A DNA stretch of 64,000 nucleotides from an uncultured Amylibacter sp. Its GTDB lineage: Bacteria; Pseudomonadota; Alphaproteobacteria; Rhodobacterales; Rhodobacteraceae. The stretch spans positions 1 through 64,000 of the forward strand of contig CAJJAY010000012.1 in assembly GCA_905182285.1 (NCBI GenBank), written 5' to 3'. Positions 9,002 to 16,839 of the stretch are shown here, one piece after another (position 1 is the stretch's first letter; every line of letters begins with the position of its first letter). Below the pieces are notes generated by a model. The model did not search any database. It was not told the origin of the DNA and saw only the letters and a program-made list of their open reading frames with translations. A program made the position numbers and the translations under genes.

Positions 9002-9042
9002 TATAAAAGAGGCCGTTACTAATTATAGCTGCCTCTTTTATA
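9002..9042. terminator. Bidirectional terminator between soxG and soeC
   Basis: A perfect 12-bp inverted repeat (TATAAAAGAGGC and its complement) with a 17-nt loop lies between two convergent operons. It is followed by TAGTTTTT on the plus strand. Confidence 0.8.
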
Positions 9043-9060
9043 GTTTTTAGCCGGGTTATA

Positions 9061-9939
9061 TTAACCACGTTTGCCGTAGTATAAACCCACAACATGTTCA
9101 GCTTGAGCAAAGAATAACCAGCGTGACGCAAAAACACCAACTACGTGAGACAATACTGCTATAATTGCTTTAATTCCATGTTGAGCACCCATTCCTATCA
9201 TTAGTATTGGAATAACAATCATCAAAATTATTGCTATTAACCTTAACTTTGCCGCGTGCTTACGACCTATTACATATACCATTTCTTTTAAAAGATAGTT
9301 AGTGCCAGTATGTGGTGGTTCAAACATTCTCACCTTACCAATATTACCTAGGCCAGTAGCCGTTTCTATTGTAGTTCCACTTTTTGAAAAACTACTATCA
9401 CTTATAAACCAGGCAAAAATTTGAATTAAACCAACAGCTACAAATCCATACATTGCTACAGTAACTTGGCCTGTCATAAGTGCCCCACCAAATATGGATA
9501 AGCTTACAAACAAAACTGGTGTTGACCAGTGATTCCACCTAGGAACAGTTTTTAGTTGTGCATAAATCATTGATGTAGTGAATACAGTTACTACTGATAA
9601 CATTGCGCCAATTACACCCACAAACATCCAGTGTGTTTCAAAGAAAATTGCTCCAATTGCATATACACCCATGACAGTTAATGCAGCTACTGCACAGCAG
9701 CCCTCACGGCTAAGCCAACTTGTTCGCCATTGGCTAAATGCTTTTAAAGAATTTTTTGGATTGCCTAGGTGAAATGTTGCAGACAATAGGCCACCTACAG
9801 AAAGCGCATATGCCACAAAGAAAAATATAAATGCCGAAAAGCCAGTCATTGGTGGTTTTCCAATTCCTAACCAAGCCAACATACCAAAGCCTAAGCCAGA
9901 TAAGACAGAAAAAAGAATGACGGATGGTGCTGGATGCAT
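9061..9939 (-). CDS. soeC: DmsC/NrfD-type membrane anchor, probable SoeC
   Basis: This is the integral membrane subunit that would anchor a molybdenum/iron-sulfur enzyme and pass electrons to quinone. It has 292 residues with about eight hydrophobic segments, including FSVLSGLGFGMLAWLGIG at the N-terminus and ILMIVIPILMIGMGAQHGI late on. Family marks include TFHLGNPKNSLKAFSQWRTSWLSREG, typical of DmsC-like anchors. The ATG overlaps the stop of soeB by one base (TAATG type). It is the last gene of the operon and faces a terminator. DmsC of DMSO reductase is the alternative reading; the cytoplasmic character of the catalytic subunit favours SoeC. Confidence 0.85.
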   Translation of the reverse strand: MHPAPSVILFSVLSGLGFGMLAWLGIGKPPMTGFSAFIFFFVAYALSVGGLLSATFHLGNPKNSLKAFSQWRTSWLSREGCCAVAALTVMGVYAIGAIFFETHWMFVGVIGAMLSVVTVFTTSMIYAQLKTVPRWNHWSTPVLFVSLSIFGGALMTGQVTVAMYGFVAVGLIQIFAWFISDSSFSKSGTTIETATGLGNIGKVRMFEPPHTGTNYLLKEMVYVIGRKHAAKLRLIAIILMIVIPILMIGMGAQHGIKAIIAVLSHVVGVFASRWLFFAQAEHVVGLYYGKRG

Positions 9940-10685
9940 TAGATTTTCTCCAAATTACGATCAAGCCATCCAAGAAAGCCAGAAGTTTCGGTAGCAATAG
10001 GTGCTAATAATGGCGCCAAAATATCAATTTCATTACCCTGGTCTTTTGGACGTGGTGGCAAATATTTATTTACTGGTTTAGTTCCAAGCTCTGGCATTAA
10101 GTCCATACCACCACGCTCTTCAACTAATTTTGACACAGCACTATCTGCATCGCCCAAATCTCCAAAATGACGTGCACCCGATGGACATGTACGAACACAT
10201 GCAGGCTCACGATCTTCTTCCGGTAAATTTTCATTATAAATTCGATCAACACAAAGTGTACATTTCTTCATTACACCTGCAGCCTGATCAAGTTCACGAG
10301 CCCCATATGGACACGCCCATGCGCAAAGACCACACCCGATGCATGCGTCTTCATTCACTAAAACGATACCATCTTCAGCTCGCTTGTAGCTTGCCCCAGT
10401 TGGGCACACAGTTACGCAAGGTGCATCTTCACAATGAAGGCAAGACTTTGGAAAGTGTATTGTTTGAGCTGCGCCCTGCTCTGGCTGAACTTCGTAAGAA
10501 TGCACACGATTTAAAAAAGTACCAGATGGATTTTCACCATAAGCATCTTGATCAGATAATGGCGCTCCATAATTTTCTGTATTCCAGCCTTTACACGAAA
10601 TAACGCACGCATGGCAGCCTACACATGTATCTAGATCAATTACTAATCCAAGTTTTACATCAGATTTAGGGGGTAATGCGGTCAT
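9939..10685 (-). CDS. soeB: Four-cluster iron-sulfur subunit, probable SoeB
   Basis: This is the electron-transfer subunit between the molybdenum enzyme and the membrane anchor. Four ferredoxin-type cysteine groups are visible: CVGCHACVISC, CLHCEDAPCVTVC, CIGCGLCAWAC and CTLCVDRIY with a distant CVRTC, enough for four [4Fe-4S] clusters. I set the start at ATG 10685 (MTALPPK, 248 residues), because it overlaps the soeA stop as ATGA and follows GGAAGG; the track ORF begins 15 bases earlier. The opening KLGLVIDLDTCVGCHACV lacks any signal peptide. NrfC, DmsB and PsrB relatives share this layout. Confidence 0.88.
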   Translation of the reverse strand: MTALPPKSDVKLGLVIDLDTCVGCHACVISCKGWNTENYGAPLSDQDAYGENPSGTFLNRVHSYEVQPEQGAAQTIHFPKSCLHCEDAPCVTVCPTGASYKRAEDGIVLVNEDACIGCGLCAWACPYGARELDQAAGVMKKCTLCVDRIYNENLPEEDREPACVRTCPSGARHFGDLGDADSAVSKLVEERGGMDLMPELGTKPVNKYLPPRPKDQGNEIDILAPLLAPIATETSGFLGWLDRNLEKI

Positions 10686-13486
10686 GTTCCCACCTTCCAA
10701 GTTAAGTTCTTAGGGCCTTTACCAACTGGTGATTTCTGTGCCGGTATATTTGGCTCACATTCACTTGGTGCACCCACTTTTTCAATTGCAACTTTCAAAT
10801 CAAACCACGCAGCCTGTCCAGTAATTGGATCTGAATTAGCCCAACGCATGCCGTCACCTTTAGGTGGCATAAGTTCATGAATTAAATGATTCAGTAAAAA
10901 GCCTTTTGTTGCCTCAGGAGCTTTTTCGTCTAAAGCCCAAGCACCTTTTCGTTTCCCAATAGCGTTCCACGTCCATATTGTATTTTCATTTAATGCTGCT
11001 TGGTGTGCAACTGGCACTGTAATCTCACCGTGTGGCGAAGATACTTTTGCCCAGTCACCTTCTTTAAAGTCATTTTCTTGCCAAATTTTCGTTGGGACAT
11101 ATAATGGGTTTACTCCATGGATTTGTCTTAACCATGCATTCTGAGTTCCCCATGAGTGATACATAGCCATTGGACGTTGTGTCAGTGCATGAATAGGAAA
11201 ATCTTTATCTGTTGAGTTATTCCATACTGGGAGAGGGCTCATTGCCTCTCGAACCCGTTCTCGAAGATGCTCTGGAGGCTGTCTTTCTCCATGGCCTTCT
11301 GCAGCTAATTGGAATTTACGCATTGGTTCCACATAAAGCTGAAATAAATAAGGAGATGGTGCATCAAATAATCCCATCCCAACAGCCCATTCTTGGTAGG
11401 CCATATTCCATGGTTTATAATAAGAAGCATCTTCCTTGATATGTTCAACAAAGAAACCACCATTTTCAATATACTTATTAAGTTGCTCTGGATTTACTTC
11501 TCCACGACCTGAATCAGAGCCATCACCACGGAAACCAGCAAGTGGACCAATTCCAGGTTTTCTTTGGTGGTTAACAATATAATCAGCATAATCAGCAAAC
11601 TTTTGAGATCCATCTTCATTGGTAAAGTTTGGCAATCCAAGACGAGCTCCTAAATCACAAAGCACGGACTGAAAGCCTCGCACATCACGGTCTGGTTCTA
11701 TTACAGGCCAACGAATTGCATCCGCTGCACCATCAGCTTCACAAATTGGGCGATCTAATAGCGAAATACAATCATGGCGTTCAAGATAAGTTGCATCTGG
11801 GAGAACAAGATCAGCGTATGCAACCATTTCAGAAGAATATGCATCTGAGTAAATAATGTTTGGAATTACGTAGTCACCATTCTCATCTTTGTCAGTTAGC
11901 ATCTTCATGACACCACCGGTATTCATTGAAGAATTCCAAGACATGTTAGCCATATACATAAACAATGTATCTATTTTATATGGGTCACCAGCATGCGCGT
12001 TTGAAATAACCATGTGCATCAATCCATGTGATGACATAGGATTTTCCCAAGTAAATGCTTTATCAATGCGGGCTGCTGTACCATCTGCTTTTAAAGCAAG
12101 ATCTTCTGGTCCATGCGTAAAACCTAAATGGGGTCCATCGAGAGGTTTATTTGGCGCATAACCATAATGAGGTTTTGGGTGAATTTCTGATGATTTTGGA
12201 TATGGCGGCTTGAAACGGAAACCTCCAGGAACTTCAACACTTCCCAAAATAATTTGCAAAATATGTAAAGCTCTACATGTCTGGAAACCATTTGCATGCG
12301 CAGATATTCCTCGCATAGCATGGAAAGAGACAGGACGACCTGTCATTTTTGTATGCTTTTCACCGCGGAAATCAGTCCATTCAATCGGCAGGCTAATTTC
12401 TTGTTCAAATGCGACATGCGCTAATTCTGCTGCTAGGCGGCGAATTGTTTCTTCAGTAATACCACATCGCTCTGCTACATTTGCGGCGTCATGCTCAGGC
12501 GCCATATATGTTTCAGCCATTTTATGAAACACTGTTGTATGAGTAATGCCAGCTTGTCTGATTGACCCATTTAAATCTGGCTTAATGCCTTTTTTATCAT
12601 ACGCTACTTTTTTGCCAGACTTTAAATCAATAACTAGGGGCTTATTGTCTTTATCACGTAAAAATAAACCATAACTTTCACTATCTGGATTGCTATCCAA
12701 TAGAACTGGAGCATTTGTATATTGAGCCAGATAGTGGAGATCAATCTTCCCTGCCTTCATTAATTCATGAATAAGAGCTGTAATAAATAATCCATCAGTC
12801 CCTGGAGTTATTCCAACCCATTCATCAGCAATTGCATTATAACCCGTTCTAATTGGGTTAACGCCTACCACTTTAGCACCACGTTTTTTAAGCTTACCTA
12901 ATCCCATTTTTATAGGATTACTGTCATGATCTTCAGCAACACCAAAAAGCATAAACATTTTAGTATGATCCCAGTCAGGTTGACCAAACTCCCAAAATGC
13001 CCCACCCATTGTGTAAATACCAGCCGCAGCCATATTCACCGAACAGAAGCCACCGTGGGCTGCATAGTTTGGCGTACCAAATCCCTGTGCCCAAAAACTT
13101 GTAAATGACTGTGACTGATCTCGACCAGTAAAAAATGCTAATTTAGATGGATCATCAGCGCGAACTTTCGCAAGGCGTGTTGATGCAATCTCTAATGCTT
13201 CATCCCAGCTGATTTCTTCAAACTCACCTGAACCGCGTTCACCTACTCGTTTCAGAGGAGATCTCAAACGAGATGGTGCATTCACTTGCATAATTCCAGC
13301 AGATCCTTTGGCGCATAACACACCTTTATTCACTGGATGGTCACGGTTTCCCTCTATGTATGCTACCTTCCCTTCCTTCATATGAACATTGATGCCACAG
13401 CGGCATGCGCACATATAACACGTGGTTTTTCTAATCTCGTCAGATACTTTGGGGGAAGTGTCTATTACAGGTTGGGAATGATTCAT
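10682..13486 (-). CDS. soeA: Molybdopterin oxidoreductase catalytic subunit, probable cytoplasmic sulfite dehydrogenase SoeA
   Basis: This is a bis-MGD molybdoenzyme of the DMSO reductase superfamily. ATG 13486 with AGGAGG just upstream gives 934 residues; the longer track start adds 18 residues without support. An N-terminal [4Fe-4S] site is visible (Cys23, Cys26, Cys30, Cys58). The likely Mo ligand is Cys148 in GGFCSVNMAA. There is no twin-arginine signal, so the enzyme should be cytoplasmic. Periplasmic DMSO, thiosulfate and polysulfide reductases carry one, while SoeABC sulfite dehydrogenases do not. Gene order A-B-C with four-base and one-base overlaps fits SoeABC, which oxidises sulfite to sulfate and passes electrons to quinone. 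Assimilatory nitrate reductase is excluded by the B and C partners. Substrate assignment is inference. Confidence 0.82.
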   Translation of the reverse strand: MNHSQPVIDTSPKVSDEIRKTTCYMCACRCGINVHMKEGKVAYIEGNRDHPVNKGVLCAKGSAGIMQVNAPSRLRSPLKRVGERGSGEFEEISWDEALEIASTRLAKVRADDPSKLAFFTGRDQSQSFTSFWAQGFGTPNYAAHGGFCSVNMAAAGIYTMGGAFWEFGQPDWDHTKMFMLFGVAEDHDSNPIKMGLGKLKKRGAKVVGVNPIRTGYNAIADEWVGITPGTDGLFITALIHELMKAGKIDLHYLAQYTNAPVLLDSNPDSESYGLFLRDKDNKPLVIDLKSGKKVAYDKKGIKPDLNGSIRQAGITHTTVFHKMAETYMAPEHDAANVAERCGITEETIRRLAAELAHVAFEQEISLPIEWTDFRGEKHTKMTGRPVSFHAMRGISAHANGFQTCRALHILQIILGSVEVPGGFRFKPPYPKSSEIHPKPHYGYAPNKPLDGPHLGFTHGPEDLALKADGTAARIDKAFTWENPMSSHGLMHMVISNAHAGDPYKIDTLFMYMANMSWNSSMNTGGVMKMLTDKDENGDYVIPNIIYSDAYSSEMVAYADLVLPDATYLERHDCISLLDRPICEADGAADAIRWPVIEPDRDVRGFQSVLCDLGARLGLPNFTNEDGSQKFADYADYIVNHQRKPGIGPLAGFRGDGSDSGRGEVNPEQLNKYIENGGFFVEHIKEDASYYKPWNMAYQEWAVGMGLFDAPSPYLFQLYVEPMRKFQLAAEGHGERQPPEHLRERVREAMSPLPVWNNSTDKDFPIHALTQRPMAMYHSWGTQNAWLRQIHGVNPLYVPTKIWQENDFKEGDWAKVSSPHGEITVPVAHQAALNENTIWTWNAIGKRKGAWALDEKAPEATKGFLLNHLIHELMPPKGDGMRWANSDPITGQAAWFDLKVAIEKVGAPSECEPNIPAQKSPVGKGPKNLTWKVGT

Positions 13487-13547
13487 AATGCCTCCTAAAC
13501 GTACCCCTAAATAGGATAACATTCTTATCAAAACAAACACTATTTTA

Positions 13548-13601
13548 ATTATAGAAAGTAGTCTTCGAGAAAGCCGACAGTAAAGGCATTTTTGCGACAG
13601 T
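13548..13601 (-). promoter_or_regulatory. Likely soeABC promoter with tandem CGACAGT boxes
   Basis: Upstream of soeA the minus strand shows a perfect -10 hexamer TATAAT (13548-13553). There is no convincing -35 at 17 bp. Instead two identical ACTGTCG boxes (plus strand CGACAGT at 13575-13581 and 13595-13601) lie exactly 20 bp apart, and the farther one extends into a small inverted repeat. This suggests an activator-dependent promoter. The regulator is not in the window. Confidence 0.4.
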
Positions 13602-13609
13602 TTGTCGTT

Positions 13610-13948
13610 TTAAAACAGCCTTCCACCCAATGGGACGTTTTTATCTGGAGCAATTAAAACAACTGCTCCATTTTCATCTGGAACGCCCAAAACCAAAACT
13701 TCAGACTTTACTGGCCCAATTTGTCGGGATGGAAAATTTACAACTGCCATTACGCGTTTTCCCACTAATTCTTCAAGACTATAATGCACTGTGATTTGCG
13801 CCGAAGACTTTTTCTCACCAATGCTCTCACCAAAATTTATCCAAAGTTTATAGGCAGGTTTTCGTGCTTCTGGAAATGGTTCAGTGCGTGTAATTTCTCC
13901 AACTCGAACATCAACCGCCATAAACTCATCAAATGTAATTTCACTCAT
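13610..13948 (-). CDS. csaA: CsaA-type tRNA-binding domain protein
   Basis: This is a 112-residue protein consisting of a single OB-fold tRNA-binding domain, as in CsaA and the C-terminus of methionyl-tRNA synthetase. Family marks are FDEFMAVDVRVGEI at the N-terminus, KLWINFGESIG, SSAQIT, VNFPSRQIGPVKSEVLVLG and the end PLGGRLF. CsaA homologues bind tRNA and have been linked to chaperone or export functions, but the cellular role is not settled. The start overlaps the proC stop by four bases, so the two are co-translated. Length and motifs are complete. Confidence 0.9.
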   Translation of the reverse strand: MSEITFDEFMAVDVRVGEITRTEPFPEARKPAYKLWINFGESIGEKKSSAQITVHYSLEELVGKRVMAVVNFPSRQIGPVKSEVLVLGVPDENGAVVLIAPDKNVPLGGRLF

Positions 13949-14769
13949 GCTTTTCCTAATTCTTTACTTCGATTAGCTGCAGCTTTAACGCCTTCCAATA
14001 GCACTTTTGGAAATCCAGTTTCTACATCCATTAAAATTTCTAATGCCGCTTGAGTTGTACCCCCTGGTGAGGTCACATTAACCCTCAATTGTTCTGGACT
14101 TTCCTCTGAGTGGAACGCAAGTGCTCCAGCTCCTGCAACTGTCTTCTTAGCCAACTTCATAGCCAACTGCGCTGACAAACCTTGATCTACTCCAGCTGCA
14201 GCTAACGCTTCAATTAAATGAAATACATATGCGGGCCCAGATCCTGAAACAGCTGTTACTGCATCCATTTGAGATTCTGATTCCAAAACAACTGTATCGC
14301 CTACTGCCTGTAAAAGGGTCTCACAAAGTTTAATATCATGATTTGAACTATTACTGTTACCAATAAGGGCTGATATTCCTTGCCCGATTGCCGCTGGAGT
14401 GTTGGGCATTGCTCTCACTATTTTACAATTATTACCCAAAACAGATTGAAAGCTTTCAATAGATGTGCCCGCCGCAATAGATAAAAATACAGTATCAGTC
14501 CTCGCAATCACTTTTAGAGATGGCAAGGCTTCCCCCATCATCTGGGGTTTCACTGCTATAATACAAACAGCAGGTTCTTGAGGTAGCGTTTTATTTAAAT
14601 TTAATCCTTTTTCCTCAAGCTCATGCAACCATTCAGAAGGGAAAGGGTCTAGGACATATACCGAGCTTGGTTTCAAGCCATCAGCTAACCAACCCTGAAG
14701 CATTGCAGACCCCATTTTACCACAGCCCAATAGAACTAATCCTTTTTCAGAAACAGTCATTAAAGCCAT
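13945..14769 (-). CDS. proC: Pyrroline-5-carboxylate reductase
   Basis: This enzyme reduces 1-pyrroline-5-carboxylate to proline with NAD(P)H, the last step of proline synthesis. The protein has 274 residues, the normal length. A Rossmann motif, VLLGCGKMGSAMLQGWL, sits at the N-terminus, with ILMDV and the ProC signature region TVAGAGALA...LRVNVTSPGGTTQAALEIL near the C-terminus. ATG 14769 follows AAGGAT at good spacing. It lies between the YbjN-domain gene and csaA on the minus strand and overlaps csaA by four bases. Confidence 0.95.
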   Translation of the reverse strand: MALMTVSEKGLVLLGCGKMGSAMLQGWLADGLKPSSVYVLDPFPSEWLHELEEKGLNLNKTLPQEPAVCIIAVKPQMMGEALPSLKVIARTDTVFLSIAAGTSIESFQSVLGNNCKIVRAMPNTPAAIGQGISALIGNSNSSNHDIKLCETLLQAVGDTVVLESESQMDAVTAVSGSGPAYVFHLIEALAAAGVDQGLSAQLAMKLAKKTVAGAGALAFHSEESPEQLRVNVTSPGGTTQAALEILMDVETGFPKVLLEGVKAAANRSKELGKA

Positions 14770-14795
14770 GTAATTATCCTTATTTTAAATCCAAA

Positions 14796-15299
14796 TTATG
14801 CGTGACCATAAGCTTCCGCAATAGCTACATCCATTGCAGAGGCAGGTGTTTGATCGCCCCAACAAGCCAGTTGGAATGCTGGGTAATACCGCTCACATGC
14901 TGTAACTGCCATGTGAAGAAGATGGTCAATTTGATCAGCACTTACGATAGCACCACCTGATAAAACTAAACCATATCGAAATACCATCATTTTATGTTCT
15001 CGCCAGTATGAGAATCCACCAGTCCAACAATCATCATTTGCTAGATTTAATGCTTCAAACAGTTCTGGTAATTTTTCTTTAGGCGGATCTAGGTCGAATG
15101 AAGATACTAATCTAAGTGTCTCATCATATCCTGACCAAGCTAAGTTTACAGAATAAGTTCTCCACTTACCCTCAACCATCATAGCTATTTGATCATCCCC
15201 AACTCGGTCAAAATCCCATGAACGATTCTTGATTAAGTTTTCAACTATATCAATCGGGTGAATTTCACTTTCACTCAAGTAATGCTCTGTATCTGCCAC
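14796..15299 (-). CDS. YbjN domain-containing protein
   Basis: This 167-residue protein resembles the YbjN family, a cytosolic type III secretion chaperone-like fold whose role outside secretion systems is unclear. Visible marks are the opening helical HPIDIVENLIKNRSWDFDR, the strand-rich QIAMMVEGKWRTYSVNLAW and the later EALNLANDDCWTGGFSYW. No signal peptide or membrane segment is present. It lies 26 bases upstream of proC on the same strand, an arrangement I associate with alphaproteobacteria, and probably shares its transcript. Function is not known; the E. coli YbjN link to stress and motility should not be transferred. Confidence 0.8.
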   Translation of the reverse strand: MADTEHYLSESEIHPIDIVENLIKNRSWDFDRVGDDQIAMMVEGKWRTYSVNLAWSGYDETLRLVSSFDLDPPKEKLPELFEALNLANDDCWTGGFSYWREHKMMVFRYGLVLSGGAIVSADQIDHLLHMAVTACERYYPAFQLACWGDQTPASAMDVAIAEAYGHA

Positions 15300-15533
15300 T
15301 TCTAGCCCTCTTTTTGGGAGGAAAACACGCCACTAAATGCAGGTGCTAACCCAATGAGTCGAGGTTTATTAATTACCCCTTACTACATATAGTGTGCCAG
15401 CAAATGCATTCTGTAAAGTTATTTATTTGTAAAAAAACAATCTATCCCCAAGTAAATTTGGTTATCCACAGATATTTAATATTTATTTTTGAATATCTAC
15501 CAGGTTCCAAATGCTATGGAAAAAAATATGCCA
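15300..15533. other. Non-coding AT-rich gap with one perfect DnaA-type box
   Basis: No convincing gene is present. The right part holds TTATCCACA (15462-15470), an exact match to the DnaA consensus box, and just beyond it an imperfect AT hairpin (AGATATT and AATATCT arms). The left part must hold the promoter of the YbjN-proC-csaA transcript. A single box without neighbours is not enough to call an origin. Confidence 0.4.
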
Positions 15534-15568
15534 AAATCAATAAATTTATAGAATCAATTTATTGATTT
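15534..15568 (-). terminator. Terminator of ubiK
   Basis: A perfect 13-bp inverted repeat (AAATCAATAAATT and its complement) with a 9-nt loop starts two bases beyond the ubiK stop. The stem is AT-rich, so stability is moderate, but T runs flank it on both strands. Confidence 0.6.
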
Positions 15569-15569
15569 A

Positions 15570-15830
15570 TTATTTTTTTGCTTTTGGAGATTTTTTCTTC
15601 TCAAAAGCATCTAATCGCTTTGAGAGCGCAATATTTTCTTCACGAGCTTTTTGGGCCATTGCCTTGACTGCGTCAAATTCTTCTCGCGTTACAAAGTCTC
15701 GATCAGCCAACCATCGGTCAATCCAGCTTTTCATAGTTGTTTCAGCTTCTTCTTTTGCACCCTGAGCAACGCCCATTGCGCTTGTCATAACTTTTGACAT
15801 GTCATCAAAAAATTTGTTGTTGGTTTGCAT
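15570..15830 (-). CDS. ubiK: UbiK-type ubiquinone biosynthesis accessory factor (BMFP domain)
   Basis: This small 86-residue protein of the BMFP/YqiC family forms coiled-coil oligomers and assists ubiquinone assembly in proteobacteria. The sequence shows the usual two helices: an amphipathic N-terminal part (FFDDMSKVMTSAMGVAQGAKEEAE) and a C-terminal coiled coil (VTREEFDAVKAMAQKAREENIALSKRLDAFE), then a lysine-rich tail. It is divergent from lgt, a pairing common in Rhodobacterales. A terminator follows immediately. A role in membrane association is known for the family; nothing more specific shows here. Confidence 0.85.
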   Translation of the reverse strand: MQTNNKFFDDMSKVMTSAMGVAQGAKEEAETTMKSWIDRWLADRDFVTREEFDAVKAMAQKAREENIALSKRLDAFEKKKSPKAKK

Positions 15831-15948
15831 ATTCAGGCTCCAAAGATTGTGTTATTCTTTATATATGGTATTTTTTTACGACTTTGCCAATGGTAGCTTG
15901 ACACACTGGGACACCAAACCGCACAAACAACTAAAACGGATGGCTTAA

Positions 15949-16839
15949 ATGCTAGCAATATTACCTTTCCCAAACATTGATCCAATTCTTATTTCTTTTG
16001 AAATAATGGAACGTAATTTTGCAATCCATTGGTACGCAATATCATATATTGCAGGGTTTCTTTGCGCTTTGGCTTGGATGCGATTTGAAGTTAGTAAACT
16101 AGATTTATGGCAAGACAATACCCCCCCTCTCACAAAAACTAAAATTGAAGATGTAATTACATGGATGATCATAGGAACAATATTAGGTGGTCGGCTTGGA
16201 TATGTATTATTTTATCAGTTCGAGGCTTTCCTATTAGATCCACTTAGAATAATTCGAGTATGGGAAGGTGGCATGTCCTTTCATGGTGGCTTTATGGGCG
16301 TTATATTAGCCGGCCTCCTTTACTGCAGAAAAACAAATAGTAATCCATGGTCGGTCGGTGATTTAATTGCATCAAGTAGTTGCTTTGGTCTTTTATTTGG
16401 CCGTATTGCAAACTTTATTAATGCAGAACTTTGGGGCCGCCCAACTGATGCCCCTTGGGGTATTGCCTTCCCTACACAAGCAGCCCAAAACTGTGGTCAG
16501 GCTTTAGGTGAAATATGCGGTCGACACCCATCTCAATTATATGAAGCCGCTTTAGAAGGTATAATACTTTTCGCAGTAATGGCCTTCTTAATATTCAAGC
16601 GGCACTGGTTTAAGATACCAGGTCAAATCATAGGAATATTTTTTATTGGATACGGCTTAGCTCGTGTGATCGTCGAAAGTTTCAGACAGGCAGATTTACA
16701 GTTTATATCTATTGATAATCCAAACGGATATATAATACGAATTTACGAACTTGGACTAACAATGGGGCAAACCCTATCTATTCCAATGGTCTTCATTGGA
16801 ATTTTAATAATTTACATGGCAAGAAGACGCGTAAAATGA
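15949..16839 (+). CDS. lgt: Prolipoprotein diacylglyceryl transferase
   Basis: This inner-membrane enzyme transfers diacylglyceryl from phosphatidylglycerol to the lipobox cysteine of prolipoproteins. It has 296 residues with about seven membrane segments. The Lgt signature is visible as GRIANFINAELWGRPTD, with IHWYAISYI near the N-terminus and GGMSFHGGFMG in the middle. ATG 15949 is kept because its N-terminus (LPFPNIDPILI) matches alphaproteobacterial relatives, although no clear ribosome site precedes it. It overlaps the downstream methyltransferase gene by four bases. lnt, which acts later in the same pathway, is elsewhere in the window (50250-51776). Confidence 0.96.
   Translation: MLAILPFPNIDPILISFEIMERNFAIHWYAISYIAGFLCALAWMRFEVSKLDLWQDNTPPLTKTKIEDVITWMIIGTILGGRLGYVLFYQFEAFLLDPLRIIRVWEGGMSFHGGFMGVILAGLLYCRKTNSNPWSVGDLIASSSCFGLLFGRIANFINAELWGRPTDAPWGIAFPTQAAQNCGQALGEICGRHPSQLYEAALEGIILFAVMAFLIFKRHWFKIPGQIIGIFFIGYGLARVIVESFRQADLQFISIDNPNGYIIRIYELGLTMGQTLSIPMVFIGILIIYMARRRVK

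Noticed and set aside
10130-10603. 157-residue plus-strand ORF rich in histidine
   Set aside because: It is exactly antisense to the cysteine-cluster part of soeB; its composition is what the complement of that gene gives.
15300-15569. Chromosome origin
   Set aside because: Only one clean DnaA box was found, with no cluster and no dnaA, parA or similar neighbours.
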